This document shows, piece by piece, positions 1 to 6,407 of a stretch of DNA of 21,561 nucleotides; position 1 is the first letter of the stretch; every line of letters begins with the position of its first letter. Origin of the DNA: an uncultured Muribaculaceae bacterium. GTDB lineage: Bacteria; Bacteroidota; Bacteroidia; Bacteroidales; Muribaculaceae. The notes beneath the pieces were generated by a model that was not told the DNA's origin, made no database searches, and saw only the letters and a list, made by a program, of their open reading frames with translations. A program made the position numbers and the translations under genes. The stretch covers positions 1-21,561 of the forward strand of contig CAJTKG010000042.1 of NCBI GenBank assembly GCA_910576935.1. Direction: 5' to 3'.

Positions 1-56
1 GTAAGGTTGCGGCCGAGGTAGCGTCGGAAGTGGTATGTGTAGACGGCGTTTTTCAT
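1..56 (-). CDS. 5' end of an unidentified minus-strand gene (partial)
   Basis: An ATG at 56-54 on the minus strand opens a frame that stays open to the window edge and reads MKNAVYTYHFRRYLGRNL. Only about 18 codons are visible, so the product cannot be named. The start is supported mainly by context: a -7 promoter box lies 8 nt upstream, so the message would have almost no leader. The frame is also open upstream of this ATG, so a longer protein is not formally excluded. This is an inference from promoter and ATG spacing, with no recognised domain. Confidence 0.4.
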   Translation of the reverse strand, partial: MKNAVYTYHFRRYLGRNL

Positions 57-64
57 CTGCGTTG

Positions 65-72
65 CAAAGGTA
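65..72 (-). promoter_or_regulatory. -7 promoter box of the partial gene at the left edge
   Basis: The minus strand reads TACCTTTG, a full match to the Bacteroidetes -7 consensus TAnnTTTG. It ends 8 nt before the ATG at 56, which would put transcription start at or next to the start codon (leaderless or nearly so). I see no clear TTTG -33 element. Just upstream lies the perfect inverted repeat at 91-132, about where a regulator binding near the -35/-50 region would sit. Confidence 0.45.
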
Positions 73-90
73 AGGCCTCGCAGGGGCGGG

Positions 91-132
91 TTTATCACTA
101 AAATTGCACTCACGTGCAATTTTAGTGATAAA
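91..132. repeat. perfect 19-bp inverted repeat with 4-nt loop
   Basis: The left arm tttatcactaaaattgcac (91-109) is exactly the reverse complement of 114-132, with loop tcac at 110-113. The stem is A/T-rich and has no T-run on either side, so it does not look like an ordinary terminator. It lies about 20 bp upstream of the minus-strand -7 box at 65-72. It could be an operator for a dimeric regulator, a cruciform or small mobile palindrome, or the end of a transcript from either side. Confidence 0.8.
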
Positions 133-177
133 TGCACAAAGCATAATGCACAATTCACAATTTTTGGTGTAGAAATT

Positions 178-251
178 GGTCTAATTAGGCAGATTAGTCA
201 ACTTATAGTCAAAACATTAGTGGTTGATGCAAGGGTTAAAAACCCTTGCTC
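178..251 (+). repeat. direct repeat, copy 1 (partner at 443-525)
   Basis: This copy opens with a CTAATT-rich block (from 181) and ends with GGTTGATGCAAGGGTTAAAA, which includes the 229-249 hairpin. The same order of elements recurs at 443-525. The last roughly 28 bases are nearly identical between the copies, while the middle has diverged in sequence and length. This looks like an old duplication or two members of an interspersed repeat family. Confidence 0.55.
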
Positions 252-442
252 TATACGACGGTCAGAGACCGCCGCTCCATATCGCCTGCACAATTCTTTT
301 GTGTTTACGGAGCGAAGGGGTGTGGAGCTACGGCGTATGGAGCTACGACCTCCCCGTCGTAGCTAAGCTGATGAAGATTAGGTGGTTGGCCGACGGCCGG
401 GAGGCCGAGGCTCCATGTCGGCTGATTCTTGTCGATGTTTTT

Positions 443-525
443 GGCCTAATTGGACTAATTGGTCAAATTAGACAGCGGGGAATCAATGTGTTAGAGGTTG
501 ATGCAAGGGTTAAAACCCTCGCTTC
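443..525 (+). repeat. direct repeat, copy 2 (partner at 178-251)
   Basis: This copy contains CTAATT units at 446 and 455, an ATTAGAC block, and then from 497 the same GGTTGATGCAAGGGTTAAAA segment seen at 222-241. It forms a hairpin at 503-522 that has one mismatch on the plus strand and a G-U wobble on the minus strand. Confidence 0.55.
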
Positions 526-628
526 ATGCGCCGTGGGTTCATGACGACGCTCGGGAGAGCGTCGTCCCCATGTCTCCTCGCTCCATGTCGCGTTGCTCTA
601 TGTGTCGTGGTTACGCGGCGTAGTTGCA

Positions 629-666
629 TAAAACACAATAGGGCTGCGCCGGAAGCACAACCCTAT
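629..666 (-). terminator. Rho-independent terminator after fabF
   Basis: On the minus strand a 12-bp stem forms between 666-655 and 649-638 (ATAGGGTTGTGC with GCGCAGCCCTAT, including two G-U pairs) around a 5-nt loop. The T-rich stretch TGTGTTTTA follows at 637-629. It begins 27 nt past the fabF stop and faces the right way to end the acpP-fabF transcript. Confidence 0.75.
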
Positions 667-692
667 CTGTTATCGGGAATATGACGTATTGT

Positions 693-1958
693 TTATTTCT
701 CGAATTTTTTGACGATGACGGTGGCGTTGTGGCCGCCGAAACCGAATGAATTTGACAGCGCTGCCCGCACGGGACGGTTCTGTGCGCGGTCAAACGTGAA
801 GTTGAGGTTGTAGTCGATGTTCTCGTCGAGATCGTCGGGGGCATGGTTGATCGTCGGAGGAATTATGTCTTCCTGAACAGCTTTGACGCTGAACATGGCC
901 TCAAGTGCTCCTGTAGCGCCGAGAAGGTGACCTGTCATCGATTTTGTCGATGAGATGTTGAGTTTGTAAGCGTGTTCACCAAAGACATCGATGATGGCTT
1001 TTACCTCAGAGACGTCACCTACGGGTGTCGATGTACCGTGGGTGTTGATATAGTCGATGTCGTCGGGCTGCATGCCTGCGTCTTCGAGAGCGCTGCGCAT
1101 GGCAAGTATGGCGCCGAGACCTTCGGGGTGGGTGGCTGTGAGGTGGTAAGCATCGGCCGACATGCCGCCGCCGGCGACTTCGGCATAGATTTTGGCGCCG
1201 CGAGCGAGTGCGTGCTCGAGTTCTTCGAGAACAAGTACGGCCGAACCTTCGCCCATGACGAAGCCGTCACGCGATTTGCTGAAGGGGCGCGAGGCCGTCT
1301 CGGGGCTGTCGTTGCGGGTCGACAGGGCGTGCATCGAGTTGAAACCGCCGACACCTGCGGGGAATATCGCAGCTTCGGCACCGCCTGTCAGCATCACGTC
1401 GGCTTTGCCGAGACGGATGAGGTTAAAGGCGTCGATGATGGCGTTGTTTGATGATGCGCAGGCTGATACGACACCATAGTTGGGGCCGTGATAGCCATAT
1501 TCCATCGAGATGTGGCCCGATGCGATGTCGGCAATCATCTTAGGTATAAAGAAGGGGTTGTATTTAGGGCCGTTAGCCTCGTTAAGGGCGTAATAGCCCG
1601 CTTCCTCTTCGAAAGTGTGAAGACCGCCGATACCTGCGGCGACAATTACGCCGACACGGTCTTTGTTGACTGCGCCTTCGCTTTCGAGGCCTGAGTCTTC
1701 GACTGCCTGGCGTGCTGCCACGATGGCATACTGCGCATAGAGGTCGAGCTGACGCAATTTTTTGCGGTCGAAGTGGGCCGCGGCATCGAAGTCTTTGACT
1801 TCGCATGCAAACTGGGTCTTGAATTTAGATGCGTCGAAGTGGGTGATCGGACCTGCTCCGCTCTTACCGTTCTTGGCGTTCTCCCATGTGGTGGAGACGT
1901 CATTGCCGATAGGAGAGATAGCTCCAAGCCCGGTTACAACTACTCTTTTTAATTCCAT
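693..1958 (-). CDS. fabF: 3-oxoacyl-[acyl-carrier-protein] synthase II (FabF)
   Basis: This 421-residue condensing enzyme extends the acyl chain in type II fatty acid synthesis. It joins an acyl group, held on its active-site cysteine, to malonyl-ACP with loss of CO2, in the cytosol. The N-terminus MELKRVVVTGLGAISPIGND is typical of the family and fixes the start. The catalytic Cys167 is in VSACASSN. The two histidines are His307 in NTHGTSTPVGD and His344 in KSMTGHLLGA, preceded by Lys339. The glycine-rich SNSFGFGGHN motif lies near the C-terminus. Length matches the family norm. It lies 82 nt downstream of acpP, which encodes its substrate carrier, and the two are probably co-transcribed. 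The rnc gene that often follows fabF in Bacteroides is not next to it here. Confidence 0.97.
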   Translation of the reverse strand: MELKRVVVTGLGAISPIGNDVSTTWENAKNGKSGAGPITHFDASKFKTQFACEVKDFDAAAHFDRKKLRQLDLYAQYAIVAARQAVEDSGLESEGAVNKDRVGVIVAAGIGGLHTFEEEAGYYALNEANGPKYNPFFIPKMIADIASGHISMEYGYHGPNYGVVSACASSNNAIIDAFNLIRLGKADVMLTGGAEAAIFPAGVGGFNSMHALSTRNDSPETASRPFSKSRDGFVMGEGSAVLVLEELEHALARGAKIYAEVAGGGMSADAYHLTATHPEGLGAILAMRSALEDAGMQPDDIDYINTHGTSTPVGDVSEVKAIIDVFGEHAYKLNISSTKSMTGHLLGATGALEAMFSVKAVQEDIIPPTINHAPDDLDENIDYNLNFTFDRAQNRPVRAALSNSFGFGGHNATVIVKKFEK

Positions 1959-1986
1959 TTATATTATTTGGTGATTTTGCTTTTAA

Positions 1987-2036
1987 GGCTCTGACGTGTC
2001 AGAGCCCTGTTTTTTAAAAGACGACTTGTCAGAGCC
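1987..2036 (-). promoter_or_regulatory. competing hairpins between acpP and fabF
   Basis: The spacer contains GGCTCTGAC/GTCAGAGCC as an almost loopless 9-bp hairpin (1987-2006). A further copy of one arm lies at 2027-2036, and the 14-mer GACNTGTCAGAGCC occurs at 1993 and 2023. In the minus-strand transcript the first-made arm (2036-2028) and the second (2006-1998) can each pair with the distal arm (1995-1987), so two structures exclude each other. A TTAAAAGC stretch follows. It could be an attenuator, a partial terminator or an mRNA-processing site that lowers fabF relative to acpP. The pairing is visible; the role is inferred. Confidence 0.5.
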
Positions 2037-2040
2037 GTAA

Positions 2041-2277
2041 TTATTTCTTGGCAGCTTCGATGTAAGTGATAGCGTCACCTACGGTCTGAATCTTTTCAGC
2101 TTCTTCGTCGGGTATGTTGATGCCGAATTCTTTTTCAAAGGCCATGATGAGCTCAACGGTGTCGAGTGAGTCTGCACCGAGGTCTGTTGTGAACACTGCT
2201 TCGTTTGTGATTTTGTCATCTTCAACGCTGAGGTTGTCGGCGATGATGGCTTTTACGCGATCTGCAATTTCTGACAT
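2041..2277 (-). CDS. acpP: acyl carrier protein
   Basis: This is a small acidic 78-residue carrier protein that tethers growing fatty acyl chains. The 4'-phosphopantetheine attachment site is Ser37 in the signature GADSLDTVEL. Helix I starts with IADRVKAIIADNL and the C-terminus has the usual IQTVGDAITYIE. Length and charge are standard. It precedes fabF, which uses acyl-ACP and malonyl-ACP. A plausible promoter lies about 40 nt upstream. Highly expressed ACP with a weaker downstream fabF would fit the hairpins in the spacer between them. Confidence 0.97.
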   Translation of the reverse strand: MSEIADRVKAIIADNLSVEDDKITNEAVFTTDLGADSLDTVELIMAFEKEFGINIPDEEAEKIQTVGDAITYIEAAKK

Positions 2278-2316
2278 AGTAGTTTGAATTTAATATTAAG
2301 AATCAATTTTGCGGTG

Positions 2317-2348
2317 CAAAGTAAATCATTTTTATCGTAATAATGAAA
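2317..2348 (-). promoter_or_regulatory. promoter of acpP-fabF
   Basis: On the minus strand TTTC (2348-2345) is followed after 20 nt by TTACTTTG (2324-2317). Each element differs by one base from the Bacteroidetes TTTG / TAnnTTTG consensus and the spacing is right. It leaves a leader of roughly 30 nt before the acpP ATG. Confidence 0.5.
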
Positions 2349-2383
2349 TATTTCACTAATTAATTTGCTAATACATGTTAACA

Positions 2384-2466
2384 GGGCTCGACTATCTATC
2401 ACAGAAACAGCGCGTGAGCCCGATGGGATCTTGCATTGGCGCGGTTTGGACCGCGGTGGTTTCTGT
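2384..2466. other. structured spacer with pseudoknot-like pairing; possible ncRNA
   Basis: Between the lipoprotein-gene terminator and the acpP promoter, two inverted-repeat pairs interlock: GGGCTC (2384-2389) with GAGCCC (2416-2421), and ACAGAAAC (2401-2408) with GTTTCTGT (2459-2466). A 6-bp hairpin CGCGGT/ACCGCG (2440-2455, loop TTGG) sits inside the second pair. The crossing order is that of an H-type pseudoknot. I see no tRNA signature and no clear promoter for the element itself, and I do not recognise the RNA family. The pairing is visible; transcription as an RNA is speculative. Confidence 0.3.
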
Positions 2467-2484
2467 CGCCGTTTTGTAATAAAG

Positions 2485-2522
2485 GAATCCCCTGACGACC
2501 GCAAACGGTCGTCAGGGGATTC
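2485..2522 (-). terminator. strong hairpin terminator after the OmpA/TPR lipoprotein gene
   Basis: A perfect 17-bp stem, 2485-2501 against 2506-2522, has a 4-nt loop (CAAA on the plus strand). On the minus strand it lies 29 nt past the stop at 2552 and is followed by CTTTATTAC, a weak T-tract. The stem is long and G/C-rich, so it should end transcription before the acpP promoter. Confidence 0.75.
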
Positions 2523-2551
2523 GATATTGTCAATCGTTCAATCCTTATTTA

Positions 2552-4237
2552 TCAGAGAACTTTCGAGAGGTTGAAGTTGGCGAATTCGAGATCGGTAGCG
2601 GCTTTCTTGGCGAGGCTGCTGTCGAGACGGATTGCCTGACGGAGGTTAGTGTTGAGCATCGACTCGTTGTTGGTGCGGGCGCCGAGGATGGCCATCAGAT
2701 AATATGTGGTGGCGTCGGGGTTGTTGATGCCTGCGAGGGTCGATTTGGCTTTGTTGTAGTTTTTAGTGAGTATCTGCGCGAGAGCGGCGTTGTTTGTCTT
2801 GCTGTCGCCAAAGGCTTTGGCTGCTGCGGCGTTGTCGCCCATCTTGAGGTAATATACGCCGAGAGCGTCGTTGAGGTCGGTGGCACCGGCTGCTGCGCCG
2901 AAGAGTTCGTTGGCCTTGGCGTAGTTCTTGTCGAGGAGCTCGATAAGGCCGAGGTTCATCTTGGGCTCGGCGTTAGAAGGAGCGAGTGACGAGGCTTTGC
3001 GGAATGATGCTTTGGCCGCGCTGTAGTCGCCGTCGATATACTGAGCCACGCCGAGGTCGTTCCATGTGCGGTAGTCGTTGGGGTAGAGACGAGCGGCGGT
3101 GTCATAGATGTTGATGCGCTCGTTGTTGTTGTCTGTGAGGGTGGCGCAGTAGAGGATCTCGTCTACGCTGAGCGCCGAGGGATTGCTCTTGAAGAGGCTC
3201 TTTATCTCGCTGTCGCTCTTGCCTATGACGTCGATTGAGGCTGTGATGCGAGAGTAGCGGAGCTGGGGAAGGATCTGGTCGGCGAGCTGCTCGAAGATGT
3301 TCGAGAGGTTGCGGATCTCGGCTTCGCGCTGCTCGGGGTCTTTATACATCGAAAGAACGCTCAGGATGAGGTCTTTGTCCTGTATGTTGCTCTGCTGAAC
3401 AAGTTTCTGGAAGCCTTCCCAGTCTTCGGCGGTGAACTGTGCGGTAAGATCGCCGAACTCTGTGATCTTGTCTTTTTTGAGCTGCCGGTTGAGGTAAGCG
3501 GTGGTGTTGTCTTCACGCTTCTGGGCGAGCTGGGTGTTGAATTCGAGGCTGCCGTCGGGTGATGCGTATGACTGGATGTTGATTTCTTTGATCACACGCG
3601 ATGTGTCGCCGTTGGCGGCGATGAGTTCTTTCTTGAGTTCCTCCATGGCGTCGGTGTTGAGCTGGTTGGCGCGGATGTTGGCCTGATTGATGAGGAACAT
3701 GATGTCAGAGGCATACTTTTCGTTGATGATGCGCTGGAACTGGTCTGGAGCGATGGCGGGGTTGACTGTGGCCGCTGTTGCGAGAGCTGCAGTGGCTACG
3801 ACACCGTCGGCGACTTTGACGCGGGGAAGCACATATTGTTTATTGCCCTGCTTGACGTTGAAGGCGAGTTCAAGCTCGCTCTTGGCCATCTCGGGCTGAT
3901 AGTTGTAGCTGACAGGAATTGTCACCGAACCGCCGTATTGGTATGAGACGACGGGGCTGTTACCGCGCACTTTCTCGCCCTGGAAGCGGTAGGGCTGCGA
4001 AGCGACTTCCGTGCCGTTGAAGACAAGATATGGGGTTACTGTTACCTCTGCGTTTTTAACGAAGAATTTGGCGGGAATGTGAGCGGTCACCGTCGCGGGT
4101 ACTTTTTCGCCTACGACTTCGAGCGGCTGCGGGTTGACGCTGAAATAGTCTGATTTAAACTGGCCGAGTTTGCTGCCGCAAGAGCTCAAGGCTATGGCGG
4201 CGCCGGCTGCTACAAATAGACAGAGTTTCTGGTTCAT
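2552..4237 (-). CDS. lipoprotein with OmpA-like segment and TPR repeats
   Basis: This 561-residue protein begins with a lipoprotein signal peptide whose lipobox is LSSC, so Cys20 would be lipidated and anchored in the envelope. Residues 40-145 are beta-rich. Residues 216-256 contain INIQSYASPDGSLEFNTQLA and a following R..N segment, which resembles the peptidoglycan-contacting part of OmpA-type domains in Bacteroidetes. Residues 375-545 form tetratricopeptide-like helices, such as YRTWNDLGVAQYIDGDYSAA and the repeat after it. This is a recognisable Bacteroidales envelope family, but I know of no established function; a structural or assembly role at the cell wall is an inference. It is transcribed alone, with its own promoter upstream (4337-4344) and terminator downstream. 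Confidence 0.8.
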   Translation of the reverse strand: MNQKLCLFVAAGAAIALSSCGSKLGQFKSDYFSVNPQPLEVVGEKVPATVTAHIPAKFFVKNAEVTVTPYLVFNGTEVASQPYRFQGEKVRGNSPVVSYQYGGSVTIPVSYNYQPEMAKSELELAFNVKQGNKQYVLPRVKVADGVVATAALATAATVNPAIAPDQFQRIINEKYASDIMFLINQANIRANQLNTDAMEELKKELIAANGDTSRVIKEINIQSYASPDGSLEFNTQLAQKREDNTTAYLNRQLKKDKITEFGDLTAQFTAEDWEGFQKLVQQSNIQDKDLILSVLSMYKDPEQREAEIRNLSNIFEQLADQILPQLRYSRITASIDVIGKSDSEIKSLFKSNPSALSVDEILYCATLTDNNNERINIYDTAARLYPNDYRTWNDLGVAQYIDGDYSAAKASFRKASSLAPSNAEPKMNLGLIELLDKNYAKANELFGAAAGATDLNDALGVYYLKMGDNAAAAKAFGDSKTNNAALAQILTKNYNKAKSTLAGINNPDATTYYLMAILGARTNNESMLNTNLRQAIRLDSSLAKKAATDLEFANFNLSKVL

Positions 4238-4336
4238 GACAGTTTTTGTGTATTAATGATTGATTATATGTGATGTCAGTTATGGTTAAACCTCCGGGCA
4301 TTCGCGGCCTGCCGAGCCGATATGCCTATCTGAGCG

Positions 4337-4344
4337 CAAATATA
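4337..4344 (-). promoter_or_regulatory. -7 promoter box of the OmpA/TPR lipoprotein gene
   Basis: The minus strand reads TATATTTG, a full TAnnTTTG match, about 100 nt upstream of the ATG at 4237. No convincing -33 element is seen at the expected distance. The implied leader of about 90 nt is long for this window and includes a G/C-rich section around 4290-4325. Confidence 0.5.
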
Positions 4345-4417
4345 TGAATTTTTTTTGGCAATTGCGACCTATATTGGTATTAATAATGTGTAAATCAAAA
4401 AAAATATCGCGTGATGG

Positions 4418-4453
4418 AAATGTAGCCGAAATTATCACTACATTTGTAGCCGA
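4418..4453 (+). promoter_or_regulatory. speA promoter with operator-like repeats
   Basis: TACATTTG (4439-4446) is a full TAnnTTTG -7 box about 48 nt before the speA ATG. It overlaps one arm of the inverted repeat AAATGTAG (4418-4425) / CTACATTT (4438-4445). The 9-mer TGTAGCCGA occurs at 4421-4429 and again at 4445-4453, a 24-bp period. No good -33 element is visible. Repeats overlapping the -7 box suggest a regulator-bound promoter, possibly responding to arginine or polyamine levels; the ligand is a guess. Confidence 0.55.
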
Positions 4454-4494
4454 TTAATAATAAAACACAAACAAAGACTGTAATATAGAAGAAA

Positions 4495-6393
4495 ATGAGA
4501 AGATGGCGTGTCGAAGATAGTGCCGAGTTGTATAATATCAACGGCTGGGGACGCAATTATTTCGGTATAAATCAGGAAGGTCATGTGACGGTCACTCCGC
4601 GCGAGGGATATGTCACTGTCGATCTCAAGCATGTGCTCGACGAGTTGCAGATAAGAGACATAACGTCGCCTGTGTTGCTGCGTTTTCCCGATATCCTCGA
4701 TAATCGTATCGAAAAGATCTCAAACTGCTTCAGACAGGCCGCCGCCGAGTATGATTACAAGGCAGACAGTTATATGGTCTATCCGATCAAGGTCAACCAG
4801 ATGCGTCCGGTGGTGGAGGAGATCGTCAGCTACGGAAAAAAATTCAACATCGGCCTCGAGGCCGGTTCTAAGCCTGAACTTCACGCTGTTCTGGCTACCA
4901 ATATAGCTGAGAACGCCCTTATTATCTGCAACGGTTACAAAGACGAGAATTATATAGAGCTGGCCCTGCTCGCCCAAAAGATGGGACGTCGCGTATATCT
5001 TGTGGTAGAGAAACTCAACGAGCTGAAACTAATAGCCACAATAGCGAAACGAATCAAGATAAAGCCCAATATAGGCATACGCATCAAATTGTCGAGCTCG
5101 GGCTCGGGCAAGTGGGAGGAGAGCGGCGGCGATCAGTCGAAGTTCGGCCTCAACTCGTCTGAGCTACTCGAGGCCCTTGATATCATGGAACGCCATGACA
5201 TCAAAGATTGCCTCAAACTCATACATTTTCATATCGGCAGTCAGGTGACGATGATACGCCGCATCAAGAACGCCCTGCGCGAGGCCTCGCAGTTTTATGT
5301 GCAGCTGTCGAAAATGGGCTTCGATATCGATTTTGTTGATATCGGCGGCGGGCTCGGGGTCGACTATGACGGCACCCGCAGCAGCGCAAGCGAGAGTTCG
5401 ATGAACTACTCGATACAGGAGTATGCCAATGACGCGGTGTCGACATTTGTCGATGCGTGTGCCAAAAACGAACTGAGTCAGCCCAACATTATCACAGAGA
5501 GCGGCCGATCGCTGACGGCACACCATTCGGTGCTCATACTTGAGGTGCTCGAGACCGCTCAGCTTCCTTATTGGAAAGACTCTGAGGACATGGATCCCGA
5601 GTCGCACGAGCTCGCGCGCGAACTTTATGACATATGGGACAAACTCGACCGCGCCCGTCTCTTCGAAAGTTGGCATGATGCCCTGCAAATTCGCGAGGAA
5701 GCACTTGATCGATTCAGCCTCGGCATGCTCGACCTCAAGACGAGGGCTCAGATCGAGAAACTTTTTTGGTCGATAGCGCGTGAAGTCGGCGATCTCGCCG
5801 CGACGATGAAGCATGCGCCGGACGAGTTCCGCAAGATCGCCAAGATGATTCCCGACAAATATTTCTGTAACTTCTCGCTCTTCCAGTCGCTCCCCGACTC
5901 ATGGGCGATAGATCAGATTTTCCCCATAATACCGATAGCCCGTCTTGATGAGAAACCCGCGCGTACGTGTACCATACAGGATATCACCTGTGACAGCGAC
6001 GGCAAGATTGCCACTTTCATCACCAATCACGGTGTGTCGCCGTCGCTGCCGGTGCACACTTTCAAATCGGGTGAGTCATACTATCTCGGTGTCTTCCTTG
6101 TGGGTGCCTATCAGGAAATTCTCGGCGATATGCACAACCTTTTCGGCGACACTAATGTCGTTCACGTAAATGTCTATAAAGACCGCTATGAGATCGACCA
6201 GATTATTGACGGCGAGACGGTGGCCGATGTGCTTGACTATGTGCTCTTCTCGCCTAAAAAACTTGCGCGCAACGTCGAGACCTGGGTGACGGCGTCTATG
6301 AAAGCCGGGCGTATCTCTCCCGAAGAGGGTCGCGATTTCCTCAGTACATACCGCTCGGGTCTCTACGGCTATACATACCTCGAAAAAGACTGA
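4495..6393 (+). CDS. speA: biosynthetic arginine decarboxylase
   Basis: This is a 632-residue PLP enzyme of the SpeA type (alanine-racemase fold III), converting arginine to agmatine and CO2 as the first step of polyamine synthesis. The PLP lysine is Lys99 in YPIKVNQ. Other family motifs are LEAGSKPEL (121-129), the HIGSQ motif (246-250), the glycine-rich phosphate-binding GGGLGVDYDG (284-293), ESGRSLTAHHSVL (335-347) and ITCDSDGK (497-504), whose Cys499 belongs to the second active-site half. The C-terminal LVGAYQEILGDMHNLFGD is also diagnostic. Length is close to the usual 630-660. The first ATG is used, after an A-rich leader (ATAGAAGAAA). truA follows after 14 nt. No later polyamine genes are in the window. 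Confidence 0.96.
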   Translation: MRRWRVEDSAELYNINGWGRNYFGINQEGHVTVTPREGYVTVDLKHVLDELQIRDITSPVLLRFPDILDNRIEKISNCFRQAAAEYDYKADSYMVYPIKVNQMRPVVEEIVSYGKKFNIGLEAGSKPELHAVLATNIAENALIICNGYKDENYIELALLAQKMGRRVYLVVEKLNELKLIATIAKRIKIKPNIGIRIKLSSSGSGKWEESGGDQSKFGLNSSELLEALDIMERHDIKDCLKLIHFHIGSQVTMIRRIKNALREASQFYVQLSKMGFDIDFVDIGGGLGVDYDGTRSSASESSMNYSIQEYANDAVSTFVDACAKNELSQPNIITESGRSLTAHHSVLILEVLETAQLPYWKDSEDMDPESHELARELYDIWDKLDRARLFESWHDALQIREEALDRFSLGMLDLKTRAQIEKLFWSIAREVGDLAATMKHAPDEFRKIAKMIPDKYFCNFSLFQSLPDSWAIDQIFPIIPIARLDEKPARTCTIQDITCDSDGKIATFITNHGVSPSLPVHTFKSGESYYLGVFLVGAYQEILGDMHNLFGDTNVVHVNVYKDRYEIDQIIDGETVADVLDYVLFSPKKLARNVETWVTASMKAGRISPEEGRDFLSTYRSGLYGYTYLEKD

Positions 6394-6407
6394 CCGCAGA
6401 AAGTGGT

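Larger units (their letters stand above)
178..607. repeat. intergenic array of small hairpins with a shared GCTCCATGTCG-like tail
   Basis: This non-coding stretch, inside the gene-free interval 57-692, holds at least six short hairpins: 229-249 (9-bp perfect stem), 259-271 (5 bp), 341-364 (9 bp), 394-407 (5 bp, loop GGGA), 503-522 (9 bp with one wobble) and 544-565 (9 bp, loop GGGA). Five are followed closely by a similar tail: GCTCTATACG (248), GCTCCATATCG (274), GCTCCATGTCG (410), GCTTCATGCG (521) and GCTCCATGTCG (580). The stems differ in sequence but the architecture repeats, as in REP/BIME-type palindromic elements. Forward ORFs crossing it are made of repeat sequence and are not credible genes. 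Confidence 0.6.

Noticed and set aside
224..544. Forward 106-codon ORF in the left intergenic region
   Set aside because: It runs through hairpins and direct repeats. Its apparent internal repeats (GVWSYGVWSYD) come from the DNA repeats, and there is no promoter or family resemblance.
178..607. CRISPR array or integron cassette sites
   Set aside because: Repeat units vary in stem sequence and spacing, there are no unique spacers of even length, and no cas or integrase gene is nearby.
972..1451. 159-codon ORF antisense to fabF
   Set aside because: It lies wholly inside a certain gene in the opposite strand, is cysteine-rich and low in complexity, and is a by-product of codon usage.
2384..2466. 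tRNA gene in the acpP upstream spacer
   Set aside because: There is G/C-rich pairing but no T-loop GTTCRA motif, no anticodon arm and no acceptor stem on either strand.
2365..2574. 69-codon forward ORF between acpP and the lipoprotein gene
   Set aside because: It crosses the perfect terminator stem and runs into the lipoprotein gene. The region is better explained by RNA structure.
5164..5814. 216-codon ORF antisense to speA
   Set aside because: It is inside the conserved speA coding sequence and resembles no protein family.
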